Origin: Citrobacter sp. MGH106
Lineage (GTDB): Bacteria > Pseudomonadota > Gammaproteobacteria > Enterobacterales > Enterobacteriaceae
DNA length: 64,000 bases
Assembly (NCBI RefSeq): GCF_001037495.1
Contig: NZ_KQ089822.1
Location: forward strand, 1,860,001-1,924,000
Direction of reading: 5' to 3'
Numbering within the stretch: the stretch's first letter is position 1; every line of letters starts with the position of its first letter. A program made the translations under genes and the position numbers. Under the pieces are notes generated by a model. It saw only the letters and a program-made list of their open reading frames with translations. It ran no database searches and was not told the DNA's origin. Positions 10,195 through 18,903 of this stretch are shown here, in pieces.

Positions 10195-11202
10195 CTATTT
10201 GGTCGTTCTGGATATCAGGAACAAGAAGACAGGGACGCCTAAAAGCGCGGTTAAGATCCCCACGGGTAATTCACGTGGGGCAAGTATCGTGCGTGCCAGT
10301 GTATCGGCCAGTACGGCGAAGATAGCCCCCGACAGTATGGCTGCAGGCAGCAGCGTCCGATGCCGATGGCCGATAAGCATCCGTGCGATATGCGGGACGG
10401 TCAGGCCGATGAACCCGATAGCGCCACAGCAGGCGACGACAACCCCCGTCAGCAGCGTAAGCAGGCAGAACATTACCAGTTTGATCTGGCCGACTTCCAC
10501 ACCCAGGGATTGCGCGGTAATGCTCCCGAAGGTCATAACATCCAGCTCCACAGCGCGCCACCAGCAGAATAGCCCGACAGGCAGCAGCACCAGCGCACAC
10601 AACAGCACCTGCATCCAGCTTGCCTGAGCGAAACTGCCCAGCAGCCAGAACATTACCCCACGGGTGGTATCCGCGTCGGTCTTCCAGAGCGTGATAAGCG
10701 AGGTGAGCGCCGACAGCAGTTGCGTGACGGCCACGCCTGTCAGGATGAAGCGGCTGGAGGAACCGGAAAGGGATTTTCCCGCCATCGACAGCACCAGCAC
10801 AAAGGCCAGCACCGCACCACAAAATGCCCCTGCCGGGACAGCCGCCCAGCCCACACTGAGACCGAGCGCGATAACCAGCACCGCCCCAGCGCCAGCGCCG
10901 GAGGAAATACCCAGCACCCATGGATCAGCCAGTGGGTTGCGCGTCAGCGACTGAAGCACGGTTCCAGCCAGCGCCAGGGATGCGCCTGCCAGCGTGGCCA
11001 GCAGGGCGCGGGGCAATCGCAGCGACCATACAATCCGCTGGTGCAGTGTTCCTTCCGTATCGCTATGCCAGTAACCCGCCATCACGGCGTTCACCACCTC
11101 ATCAAGTGAGAAGGTGACAGGGCCGAATTTAATGGCAACACACAGCACTAGCAGTAACGCTGGCACCAGAATCAAAACACGGATGACGGAGGAACGTAGC
11201 AT
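10195..11202 (-). CDS. FecCD/BtuC-type ABC transporter permease
   Basis: 335-residue inner-membrane permease with about ten hydrophobic helices and the family motifs LRLPRALLATLAGASLALAG and GFIGLTVPHIAR. It would move a metal chelate or similar ligand from its binding protein into the cytoplasm. Last gene of the operon receptor-binding protein-methyltransferase-permease. No ATP-binding subunit gene follows, so it must borrow an ATPase encoded elsewhere or be inactive. Start ATG at 11202 lies 2 bp after the methyltransferase stop. Confidence 0.9.
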   Translation of the reverse strand: MLRSSVIRVLILVPALLLVLCVAIKFGPVTFSLDEVVNAVMAGYWHSDTEGTLHQRIVWSLRLPRALLATLAGASLALAGTVLQSLTRNPLADPWVLGISSGAGAGAVLVIALGLSVGWAAVPAGAFCGAVLAFVLVLSMAGKSLSGSSSRFILTGVAVTQLLSALTSLITLWKTDADTTRGVMFWLLGSFAQASWMQVLLCALVLLPVGLFCWWRAVELDVMTFGSITAQSLGVEVGQIKLVMFCLLTLLTGVVVACCGAIGFIGLTVPHIARMLIGHRHRTLLPAAILSGAIFAVLADTLARTILAPRELPVGILTALLGVPVFLFLISRTTK

Positions 11203-11204
11203 GG

Positions 11205-11954
11205 TTATTTCCAGCCAGCGATAACGTAATCATCCAGGAACTGCCAGACGGTGCCAGTCTCGTCAAAGCCAGCCTGACGCAGCATGGCGAGCTGGAATTC
11301 TATCGGCGTCGGCAACGGCATCGGACGGCCAGCAAAGATAGCGGTACGTTCATCCATTTTTTCGGCAAGTTCAGGGTGGCGGGTTGCTGCTTCAAACCAG
11401 GTATCCCAGTCCTGCGCGCCCGCCGCCCAGCCTTGTTCCTGCGTCAGCTCATCGTGCATTTGCGCCATCAGTTTCTGGCGTGGGTTGCGGTTATCAAAAC
11501 GCTGGTGGTCGGCATTCATGAACAGGCCGCCCTGATCCAGAGAGTGATAGATATTGCGGTAAAGCACAGTCTGCTGTTCCGGTAACAGCCAGTGAATGGC
11601 CGTACTGGATACCATGGCCTGCGGTTTTCCTTCAACGGAATCAAAACAGGTCGGTAGCGCGATATCAGCATGAATGAACTGGATACGGTCTTTGTGCTCG
11701 ATCATGGCTTCTTTTGCCAGGGTCAGCAGCAGTGGATCAAGATCGATGGCCGTCACCCGAGCGTTCGGGAAGCGGTTTAACAGGCGCAGGCTAAAGGAGC
11801 CTGGGCCACAGGCCACATCGACAACGTGAAAATCATCACCAAAGGTCATTGCCAGTACATCGAGAGCGGCGGCGAAACGTTCTTCGCGGTGCGCAATGTA
11901 GGCGTTTTGTTGCTGATCCCAGTTATTCAGTAAATCGCGGGCTGGAAAAGTCAT
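11205..11954 (-). CDS. Class I SAM-dependent methyltransferase
   Basis: 249 residues. Motif I VVDVACGPGSFS (about residues 44-55), motif II acidic end AIDLDPLLL and a following HADIALP give a standard AdoMet-binding Rossmann fold, resembling trans-aconitate-methyltransferase-type small-molecule enzymes. Embedded in a metallophore uptake operon, overlapping the binding-protein gene by 4 bp, so a role in modifying or releasing the imported ligand is plausible. Substrate unknown. Confidence 0.85.
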   Translation of the reverse strand: MTFPARDLLNNWDQQQNAYIAHREERFAAALDVLAMTFGDDFHVVDVACGPGSFSLRLLNRFPNARVTAIDLDPLLLTLAKEAMIEHKDRIQFIHADIALPTCFDSVEGKPQAMVSSTAIHWLLPEQQTVLYRNIYHSLDQGGLFMNADHQRFDNRNPRQKLMAQMHDELTQEQGWAAGAQDWDTWFEAATRHPELAEKMDERTAIFAGRPMPLPTPIEFQLAMLRQAGFDETGTVWQFLDDYVIAGWK

Positions 11955-12904
11955 TGTGGTTCCTTGGTAAAAGACTGCATTTGCGTGACAAGTCGATGCA
12001 AGGCCAGTACAGAACGCGCAGAAGCGTCCATGTCGTAGCCTGGCAAGATGATGTAGTGCCTTGCTTTGACGGCTTTCATGCTGGCCGTAAGCGGGTTGTG
12101 CTCCAGAAACTCAATTTTGCTTTTGGCGCTGTCACCTGGGCCGCCACGGTTTAAGTCGCCCAGCACCAGAAAATCAGGATCGAGAACCGCTATTACTTCC
12201 CAGTTCATCGCGGGCCACAGCTCACGATAACCATCAAAGATGTTTTTACTGCCAATGGTCTGCGTAAGCAGCTCGGATGCACCGTAACCGCCTGCCACAT
12301 AAGGCGTGGCGGTATTGGAGTACCACCACATCAGTGTTTTGGGCGGGAGCTTCACGCGAGTATCGGCAGCTACCTGCGCTTTCAGCCTGGTTATCAGAGC
12401 GTCAGCGCGGGGGGCAACGTCATAGATACGGGCGAGATTGCGCAGCTCATCGTAAATCCCCTCGAAGGTGACGGGGGCAGGGGTTGCACCTTGCTGCCCG
12501 TTGCACATGCTTTCGATAAGCCAGCTCCCGATTCGCCATTCCTCCAGGCGTTCGCGGTTAGCGGTTTCAGGGCTGTTAAACCAGTAATAGCTCCCTGAGT
12601 AGATAAAGTCCGGCCGGGAGGCTAACAGCGCCTCGCCAGACCAGGCCGCGTCATCGAGCTGGGCTTTTAGTGGAGCAGCCCAGGGCGACGGCGCGGTATC
12701 TTCATCTGGCCGATACCCCACCGCGCTGATGATGGAATCCCCCAGATGCAGAGCGAGCATGTTTTCTATCGCGGTCGGCATGTAGGCGATAGCCCGTTTC
12801 GGTGGGTGTGCGAACGTCCAGCGCTTGCCGCAGTTTTCAAGCGTTACCGGATGGGCAAAGCTGTTGCAAGCAACCAGAAGCGGAAGAATGGCGAGACGAA
12901 GCAT
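11951..12904 (-). CDS. Periplasmic metallophore-binding protein (FepB/BtuF family)
   Basis: 317 residues with an N-terminal signal (about 1-17, ends SFA). The start of the mature protein (HPVTLENCGKRWTF) and the PPKRAIAYMPTAIENMLALHLGD block are typical of helical-backbone binding proteins for siderophores and cobalamin. It would collect the ligand brought in by the TonB-dependent receptor and pass it to the permease. The start codon overlaps the receptor stop (TGATG). Ligand not deducible. Confidence 0.88.
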   Translation of the reverse strand: MLRLAILPLLVACNSFAHPVTLENCGKRWTFAHPPKRAIAYMPTAIENMLALHLGDSIISAVGYRPDEDTAPSPWAAPLKAQLDDAAWSGEALLASRPDFIYSGSYYWFNSPETANRERLEEWRIGSWLIESMCNGQQGATPAPVTFEGIYDELRNLARIYDVAPRADALITRLKAQVAADTRVKLPPKTLMWWYSNTATPYVAGGYGASELLTQTIGSKNIFDGYRELWPAMNWEVIAVLDPDFLVLGDLNRGGPGDSAKSKIEFLEHNPLTASMKAVKARHYIILPGYDMDASARSVLALHRLVTQMQSFTKEPQ

Positions 12905-15006
12905 CAGAACTTCATGTTCACGTAGGCTTCATAGGTACGGCCTGGTGCGATCATTTCCTGGCCTGCGTAGGTGCGCTGCCAGGTGTAGAAGCGATCGGTC
13001 AGGTTGCGCACGCGGGTGCCCACCACAACATCTTTCACCAGCTCGTAATCAGCGCCCAGATCAACGGTGGTGTAATCACTCATCTTGTTGGTGTTCGCAT
13101 CATCGTTGTAGCTGCTGCCCACGTAGTGGAGTTGCGCGTCTAAGCCCAGTTTCTCGGTCGGCATGTAGCGCCCAAACAGGTTGGCCGTCCATTCCGGTAC
13201 GTAGCGCGGCTGGTTGCCAGACAGGTCTTTAGTGCCTTGCTTGAACTCATCAAAGCGGGCGTGGGTGTACGCCACATTACCGGCAAGCGTGACGCTATCA
13301 ACTGGCTTCATTGCGCCGCTTAACTCAACACCGCGTGAAGTCTGTTTGCCGACCGCGTTCCATACTCCTGCTTGCGTAGCAGATTGCTGGTAGAGGTTGG
13401 TTTTCTGGAGATCGTAAACGGACAGTTTCATTTCGCCGCGTTTATCCCAGAAAGCACCCTTCACGCCTGCTTCATACTGGCGAACATCGGTGAGCGGCAG
13501 GGATGTCTGTTCCGGGCTGATAAAGAAGATATCGCTGCCAGGTTCTTTCCCGGTGGAGTAGTTTGTGTACACCGTCCAGTCATCGTTGATAGCCCAGCTC
13601 GGGCCCACGCCCACACTCATGAAATTATAACCACGGTCGATGACTTTCCCCGCCTGCTGGTAGTTCCAGTGCATATCCATATTGGTGTAGCGGAGCTGGG
13701 TAAGCAGGGCGACGGAATCCGTTACGTTAAGGTTGTCTTCCAGCAACAGGGCGTACTGGTTCTGGATAATGTGACGAACTGGGGCGCGCATCTTGCCACC
13801 CGCGCCAGCGCGGAAGGTGTTAGAGGCCGGGTTAGTCAGGGATACATCTTCACCACCAGGGAAGCCGTTCGAGTAATACTGGAATTCACGCTTGCTGAAG
13901 TCCACGCCTGCGGTCACACGGTTATCCATGGAGGCGATGGAGTGATCCCAGGTCACCATGGTGCGGTTGCCCGCCAGCTTGTCATCGTGCGCGATTGCGC
14001 CGTAGGAATCGCGGGTGGTGGTGCCTGCTGCCTGCGTCTTCGACTGGAAATAGCGCTCGGCGTTCTGCCACTCGCGGAAGCCTTTGTAATAGTAAAACTG
14101 GTTATCAAAGGTTAGGTCTTCCGTGGCGCGCCAGGTCTGGGTGGACTGGATAGAGTTGGCCTGGCTGCGGATGAATGCGTCCTGAATGTTGTTGTAGTTC
14201 ACATGGCGCAAGCCTTTATCGATTTTGCCATCAATTACCGGCGTACCAAAATACGGGTTGTGCTGGTCGGTCAGGCTGCGGTCAAGATCAAGCGTAACCT
14301 CGGTGGTGTCGGTCGGGGTCAGCAGCAGGTTGGCCGTCACGCGTTCTGGACGGCTGCGTTCTTTTTCGACCTGAGTTCCGGTATTGGATGCGCTCACATC
14401 CACACGGCCAGCGGCCAGACCGTCTACCAGAGTACCGCCTGCGCCTACATGGGCGCGATGGCTGTTATGGCTGGAATAGCCATAATCCACTTCAACAGGC
14501 TGCGGTATGAAGGAGGCCTTGCGGGAAACCAGGTTTACGCTGCCGCCTGCATTACTAAGCCCGTTCAGCACAGAACCCGTGCCGTAGAGGATATCGACGT
14601 TTTCATAGTGCGCCGGATCGGCAATCTGGATGGTACTGCCTGGAACGGCTACGCCATTCAGCAGCCAGGACACACCGGAGAAACCGCGCAGGGATACCGA
14701 GTTAGACAGAGTAGGGGAACTGGTGCCCGACAGACCTGGCGCTGTTTCCACCACTTCAGTCAGGGTGCGTTTGCCTTTCTTCTTCAGGGTTTCTTGGCTG
14801 ATGGTTTCCGTATGGCGTGGCGTCTGTTTGTCGGTTAAACCCAGACGGGAGCCGGAGCCTACGGCAAGCAGTTTAGAATCCGTCTGCTCGGAAAAACTGC
14901 TGCCATTGCTGGTGGCCGTAACCACCAGTGTTTCTTCAGCGGCATGAGCGAAGGATGAAAGACTGGCAAAAACGCTAAGTGCGATAAGGGAGGGTGTAAA
15001 TTTCAT
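12904..15006 (-). CDS. TonB-dependent outer-membrane receptor
   Basis: 700-residue receptor. Signal peptide residues 1-22 (ends AHA), TonB box EETLVVTA right after it, plug domain with the LTEVVETAPGLSG and VDILYGTGSVLNG motifs, and a barrel ending in a phenylalanine (AYVNMKF) as required for outer-membrane insertion. Family members take up ferric siderophores, zinc or other chelates. First gene of the operon, with a possible Zur box 21-39 bp upstream of the start. No internal damage seen. Confidence 0.95.
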   Translation of the reverse strand: MKFTPSLIALSVFASLSSFAHAAEETLVVTATSNGSSFSEQTDSKLLAVGSGSRLGLTDKQTPRHTETISQETLKKKGKRTLTEVVETAPGLSGTSSPTLSNSVSLRGFSGVSWLLNGVAVPGSTIQIADPAHYENVDILYGTGSVLNGLSNAGGSVNLVSRKASFIPQPVEVDYGYSSHNSHRAHVGAGGTLVDGLAAGRVDVSASNTGTQVEKERSRPERVTANLLLTPTDTTEVTLDLDRSLTDQHNPYFGTPVIDGKIDKGLRHVNYNNIQDAFIRSQANSIQSTQTWRATEDLTFDNQFYYYKGFREWQNAERYFQSKTQAAGTTTRDSYGAIAHDDKLAGNRTMVTWDHSIASMDNRVTAGVDFSKREFQYYSNGFPGGEDVSLTNPASNTFRAGAGGKMRAPVRHIIQNQYALLLEDNLNVTDSVALLTQLRYTNMDMHWNYQQAGKVIDRGYNFMSVGVGPSWAINDDWTVYTNYSTGKEPGSDIFFISPEQTSLPLTDVRQYEAGVKGAFWDKRGEMKLSVYDLQKTNLYQQSATQAGVWNAVGKQTSRGVELSGAMKPVDSVTLAGNVAYTHARFDEFKQGTKDLSGNQPRYVPEWTANLFGRYMPTEKLGLDAQLHYVGSSYNDDANTNKMSDYTTVDLGADYELVKDVVVGTRVRNLTDRFYTWQRTYAGQEMIAPGRTYEAYVNMKF

Positions 15007-15026
15007 AAATCTTCTTCTATTTTTAG

Positions 15027-15045
15027 GTTATGTTATAACATAACA
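15027..15045 (-). promoter_or_regulatory. Candidate Zur operator before the TonB receptor
   Basis: An 18-bp perfect palindrome GTTATGTTATAACATAAC occupies 15027-15044. The stretch TGTTATAACATAACA (15031-15045) fits the core TGTTAT-N3-ATAACA of known Zur boxes exactly. It lies just upstream of the receptor RBS, where a repressor would block transcription. A Fur box is not evident. Assignment is by pattern only. Confidence 0.6.
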
Positions 15046-15206
15046 TTATTCATAATAAAAAGAATCACCCTAAGTGGTTTAAGTCGAAAAAAACTGCATG
15101 GCATGCCAAATGGTTCCATGACGGAATGCGTTTCAGTGGTATTACTTCCCCTGCCAGGAGAGTTAGAACGGGTAGGTTGCGTCTGTAACAGCCTGATCGT
15201 CGGTAG

Positions 15207-15395
15207 CTATGTCGTCAGATTATCAACGGCACTCAGGGCGATGCCGCGTAAATTGCGAGTCGGTGCCGGGTTGAGAAACGTTGTATTGCCCAAACCCTTC
15301 GCTTTTCGTAGTCCGTCGCGTGCGGTTTCCAGAGGGATTTCAAAGTGTGCGAGTGCAACGGTACTTTGCTTGAGTTCTGGCAAACAGCATGCCAT
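15207..15395 (-). pseudogene. PfkB/ribokinase-like fragment
   Basis: A 62-codon piece whose translation (VALAHFEIPLETARDGLRKA and FLNPAPTRNL) matches the middle of ribokinase-like sugar kinases, where ...LEIPLE... and LNPAPA are conserved. Both ends are missing and the frame stops soon after AVDNLTT. Non-functional remnant. Confidence 0.55.
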
Positions 15396-15569
15396 ATGAC
15401 AACGGATACCAACGGGAGGTTACCACTAAACTTATTTGCTGGATAAATCGCAGCTCAGCCAAAAATAGGGATACTGAAATCGCTGCAAGAAGGGCTGGCT
15501 TTTTGCTCTGGCATCTATCTTCAGTGGTTATTCAAACAGTACACAGCTATGACTCTTCACTGATATATC

Positions 15570-15755
15570 AAAATTGTCCGTCTGGACCATGCTGAAATTG
15601 ATCTGATTAAGAAAGGAGCATCTGTCATTGATATTGCTGTTCAATAGGGTTACGAATCTCAACAGACATTCCCCCGTGCAATGAAATGCCATACCGGTCT
15701 TAATCCCGGCACCATATGGAGGAAAAATAGAAGATCTAATAGCGTCAGTCCGTAG
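15570..15755 (+). pseudogene. AraC-family regulator fragment
   Basis: Reading from about 15570 gives a stretch with AEIDLIKKGASVIDIAVQ, an in-frame TAG, then GYESQQTFPRAMKCHTGLNP. This is the second helix-turn-helix of MarA/SoxS/Rob-like AraC proteins (IA...GYESQQTFxRAxK...G..P). The N-terminal part is gone and the amber codon splits the rest. Confidence 0.7.
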
Positions 15756-15834
15756 TAATGCAGGCTTGTTTATGTCTGTCCCAGATAATCGCCTTCTGCA
15801 CTGGCGTGTAGTTAATCCGAGTTATTCGCTTCAT
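15745..15834 (-). mobile_element. IS30-family transposase N-terminal remnant
   Basis: 29 codons from ATG at 15834, beginning MKRITRINYTPVQKAIIWDR, which resembles the start of IS30-type transposases. It stops at 15745 where it runs into the AraC remnant. No terminal repeats or remaining transposase were found nearby. Confidence 0.5.
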
Positions 15835-15880
15835 GGCAACGTCCCCCTTGATTAGGTATAGCGTTGCATCGACCCGTTGA

Positions 15881-15900
15881 ACTCACAGCGAGGAGCGGAC
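15881..15900 (+). repeat. Intergenic motif copy 1
   Basis: actcacagcgaggagcggac, a diverged copy of the motif GTGAGCGAGGAGCGGA that recurs between orphan genes of this island. Confidence 0.45.
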
Positions 15901-15964
15901 ATGGACAGGAGGATGCTGATAATATTTCCACCAGTGGGTTATTGTTTCCAACAGGGGGATACGA

Positions 15965-16522
15965 ATGGAATACCAAACGTCATTGCAGAAAATATTGTCA
16001 GATGACCCTGTAAGAATGAAGATCCTATATGCAGTTCGAGCACTGGAACTCAATGATGGTTGGATCGGAGCGGGATTTGTACGAGACGCTGTTTGGGATC
16101 ACTTACATGGATATGGGCTAAGTCCAATTTCTGGTGATGTAGATGTCGTCTGGTTTGACTGTGAGCACTGTAGCCCAGACCATGATCGCTTCCTTGAAGA
16201 CAGGCTTAGGCAACAATTACCTTCGTTATACTGGTCAGTGAAGAATCAAGCCAGAATGCATCAACGTAATGGTGATCATCCCTATACCTCAACAGGAAAT
16301 GCTTTACTGCACTGGCCTGAAACAGCTACGGCCGTGGCTGTCAGATTGGGGAAGGAAGGTCTCGATATCACTGCGCCTTATGGACTTTCTGACTTATTTG
16401 AACTGCGTTTACGACCGACTCCTGCATTTGAACGTGAAAAGTTGGACTCTTTCAAACAACGGGTCACTACAAAGCAATGGTTGGAACGTTATCCCAGATT
16501 ACAGCTCATCGTTTCCTTATAA
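15965..16522 (+). CDS. Nucleotidyltransferase-fold protein (NTP_transf_6 type)
   Basis: 185 residues. GAGFVRDAVWD (about 36-46) and the SGDVDVVWFD acidic pair (about 56-65) are the nucleotide-binding and metal-binding elements of a nucleotidyltransferase fold, consistent with the DUF925/COG3575 family. A purine-rich RBS (aggggga) precedes ATG at 15965. Stands alone between hairpin repeats. Substrate unknown; family members are often accessory genes. Confidence 0.75.
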   Translation: MEYQTSLQKILSDDPVRMKILYAVRALELNDGWIGAGFVRDAVWDHLHGYGLSPISGDVDVVWFDCEHCSPDHDRFLEDRLRQQLPSLYWSVKNQARMHQRNGDHPYTSTGNALLHWPETATAVAVRLGKEGLDITAPYGLSDLFELRLRPTPAFEREKLDSFKQRVTTKQWLERYPRLQLIVSL

Positions 16523-16572
16523 CCTCTATACGCAGATATCCCGGCTATTGCAGTTCGATTGTATGATTGACA

Positions 16573-16596
16573 GTCCGATGTGAGCGAGGAGCGGAA
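16573..16596 (+). repeat. Intergenic motif copy 2
   Basis: Contains gtgagcgaggagcggaa just after the nucleotidyltransferase gene. Confidence 0.55.
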
Positions 16597-16662
16597 GTTC
16601 GCAACTCCCACAACTACATGACTTACCTTGAGGTGTCGTAATCAACGGAGAGCAGGTCATCG

Positions 16663-17052
16663 TCACTTTAGCTGCTTCAAGGGATAAGAGTTCGTGGTAC
16701 TGGAACCGTCACTGTAGAGCTCGGTAATAATTATTTTTTTACCATCAATAGCATATTTGACTGTACTGTCTGCAGGATCATCACGCCAGCGACCGGTACT
16801 GTCAGGATTGTCAGATGCCCACATAACTTGATCACCTATAAGTTTGCACTTAATTGCCCAACGGGTGCTATCGTTCTGTCGGATATAATGTACGTAGGCA
16901 ATACCTGATTCGACTTTATCCAGTTGCATGATCTTATGGTCACGTCCAAACATCGCAGCAGAAGCAGCCTTGCAAACCTGACCTACCGTGACTTCAGAAG
17001 CCTGTACCGGCGCAGTAAACACCAGCGGAAAAAGAAGTAAGAGTTTCTTCAT
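16663..17052 (-). CDS. Small secreted protein of unknown function
   Basis: I start at MKKLLLLF (17052), where a clean signal peptide begins and ends at VQA; the longer open frame adds 19 residues without a role. Mature protein about 110 residues with Cys near VCKAASAAMFG and AIKCKLIG, possibly a disulfide. Probably periplasmic. I do not recognise the family. Confidence 0.65.
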   Translation of the reverse strand: MKKLLLLFPLVFTAPVQASEVTVGQVCKAASAAMFGRDHKIMQLDKVESGIAYVHYIRQNDSTRWAIKCKLIGDQVMWASDNPDSTGRWRDDPADSTVKYAIDGKKIIITELYSDGSSTTNSYPLKQLK

Positions 17053-17213
17053 ACGGATCAATCCATTTTGTTTATTTTCAGGAATTACGCTAAATGTACA
17101 TTTCGGCAATCTAAAGCGTTTCTTGACGCTAATTTAGCGTTGCGATGAAAGGACTGATTAACTTAGTCCCTAGCGTAATCTCAAGCTCTGCCTGACTGTC
17201 AGCTTGGTTCCTG

Positions 17214-17624
17214 CTATGCGTCCTCAGCATGGTAAGCAAATAAAAGATCAGGCATGAGACCAGTTTTCTCTATGGTTGTCAGCACGGACTGAGTAGATAC
17301 TTCAGCGATAACCTTCATTGCCTCATCACGGATTTCAACATACGCAGGGTTATCTCGGGGCACAAATGGCTCAAGGAGGTGGCCAATCGCTTTACCGTTA
17401 ACAGAGAGGCTGAACGTGCCAGCAACACGATCCACATTCCAGATATAAATGAGAGGACCTAGCCCAATATCCTCACAATCATCTTCGTTACGGATCCCCG
17501 GGAGATAGACAGGCATAGACAGCTTTTCATCACTCAGCGTCAGCGCAATAAACTGTTTTGCCGTGATTGAGGAACCCTGTCCGGGCTCAGTTTCAGGTCT
17601 TTTCTTTCTAAAGAATCCGAACAT
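17214..17624 (-). CDS. Hypothetical protein, 136 residues
   Basis: Starts MFGFFRKKRPETEP with an RBS (aaggaaaagg) just upstream of ATG at 17624. No signal peptide or membrane helix; acidic, mixed alpha/beta composition. Not recognised. Stands alone on the minus strand between two other orphan genes, as expected for accessory or immunity-like cargo, but there is no toxin beside it to support that. Confidence 0.65.
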   Translation of the reverse strand: MFGFFRKKRPETEPGQGSSITAKQFIALTLSDEKLSMPVYLPGIRNEDDCEDIGLGPLIYIWNVDRVAGTFSLSVNGKAIGHLLEPFVPRDNPAYVEIRDEAMKVIAEVSTQSVLTTIEKTGLMPDLLFAYHAEDA

Positions 17625-17778
17625 ACCTTTTCCTTGTTAATGGTGAATCAGAAAGATAATTAGCAATCCTACAGTACTAAGTGTTCAGGTCAATGGAATG
17701 GCCCGTTCCCCGTTGAACTACACAGATTGTTGTAAGCCATTTCCGCACCTAGACACAGAAGAAATTCATGCTCAGCAA

Positions 17779-17803
17779 GGTCTGTAGTGAGCGAGAAGCG
17801 GAA
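17779..17803 (+). repeat. Intergenic motif copy 3
   Basis: Contains gtgagcgagaagcggaa upstream of the alpha/beta hydrolase. Confidence 0.55.
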
Positions 17804-17926
17804 GATACCGATGCACATCGATTGGGCAAGAGGTCGACCAAAGCAGTGGCGATTCAATCTGACATTGCATGGTGAGATCGGGTTTGATACAACGAATAAA
17901 TCGTTACTCCAAAAACACATACGCAG

Positions 17927-18622
17927 ATGATTTCTAGTCACTATTTCCAGGTCCCGTTTCATGGCAAAACGATTCACGCTGAAAGCACATTTGGATGCAA
18001 TGGACATGTCCTTATGCTTCATGGCGGCGGTAAAGATCGGACCGTTTTCTACAAATACCGAAATCTTCTGGATACCTTAGGCTTTGGAACGACGATATTT
18101 GACTTTTTAGGTCATGGTGAGACTGGGGGGGACATTCACGAATCTTCTCTTTTTAATCGCACGATGCAAGCAGAGGCGGTGATTGCTTCCCAGGGACTGG
18201 TGCTTACAGGTTGTATGGGCGTCAGTATGGGAGCCTACAATGCACTTCAGCTTAGTAAAGCGATTCAGTTCCAATCTCTCATCCTCATGGTTCCCGGTGT
18301 CTACTCAACACCTGCATATAAGGTTAAGTTTGGTCCTGATTTTTCTGCAATCATACGCAAACACCGGAGCTGGGAACATACAGATGCATGGGACATAGCT
18401 GCTGAGTTTAACGGGAATTTACTGGTTATTGCTGCCGAAAATGATGCAATCATCCCCTCAGAAATACCAGAAAAACTGCTGTCTTCTGCATCATGCTGTT
18501 GTCAAAAGCAACTTCTGATCATTCCCGAGGCTGGACATAATAATATTTGGGAAAATTTAATGCTCACACCTGTGCTATATGAAAACGTACGCTCGGCCTT
18601 TAAGCATTGTTTATCTAATTGA
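17927..18622 (+). CDS. Alpha/beta hydrolase
   Basis: 231 residues. HGGG at 32-35 (oxyanion region), nucleophile elbow GVSMG with Ser100, likely acid Asp173 in AENDAIIP, and catalytic His204 in AGHNN complete the hydrolase triad. No signal peptide, so cytoplasmic. Substrate unknown. A minus-strand frame over its start (17690-18022) is a shadow. Confidence 0.82.
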   Translation: MISSHYFQVPFHGKTIHAESTFGCNGHVLMLHGGGKDRTVFYKYRNLLDTLGFGTTIFDFLGHGETGGDIHESSLFNRTMQAEAVIASQGLVLTGCMGVSMGAYNALQLSKAIQFQSLILMVPGVYSTPAYKVKFGPDFSAIIRKHRSWEHTDAWDIAAEFNGNLLVIAAENDAIIPSEIPEKLLSSASCCCQKQLLIIPEAGHNNIWENLMLTPVLYENVRSAFKHCLSN

Positions 18623-18737
18623 ATAGAGCAATATATCGTACGATCCCTATGCCGATTTAAAGTCGATTTTAATAAAAAAGAGAGCGTGCAGGCTACGTCC
18701 GCTGTTGGCACGAAGCGGGCAAGCTAACTGAGTTGAA

Positions 18738-18761
18738 GGTCCGCTGTGAGCGAGGAGCGAC
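18738..18761 (+). repeat. Intergenic motif copy 4, hairpin-forming
   Basis: Reads ggtccgct-gtgagcgagg-agcgacc, so the ends can pair. It is preceded at 18698-18720 by a related hairpin gtccgct-gttggcacga-agcgggc. Confidence 0.55.
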
Positions 18762-18903
18762 CTTATTGTACAAAGCATATAGCCAGATTACAGTGAAGCC
18801 ACTGATTGACAAGTGAGCCAAACCAGACAAGCAGCCAATGAAACAAAACTTCGCCAACGTAACCAAATCTGGATAACTGATCGGTTCATGAGGACAACAA
18901 ATA

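Larger units (their letters stand above)
15007..15964. other. Region of gene remnants
   Basis: About 960 bp without an intact gene. It holds the receptor promoter and, further right, fragments of a ribokinase-like gene, an AraC-family regulator and an IS30-type transposase (separate entries). Confidence 0.6.

Noticed and set aside
13372-14838. Two long plus-strand frames over the TonB receptor
   Set aside because: Antisense to a clearly coding, domain-complete receptor gene; high GC third positions create such frames.
15007-15100. Fur box before the TonB receptor
   Set aside because: AT-rich hexamers exist but do not line up as three NATWAT units, whereas the Zur-type palindrome is perfect.
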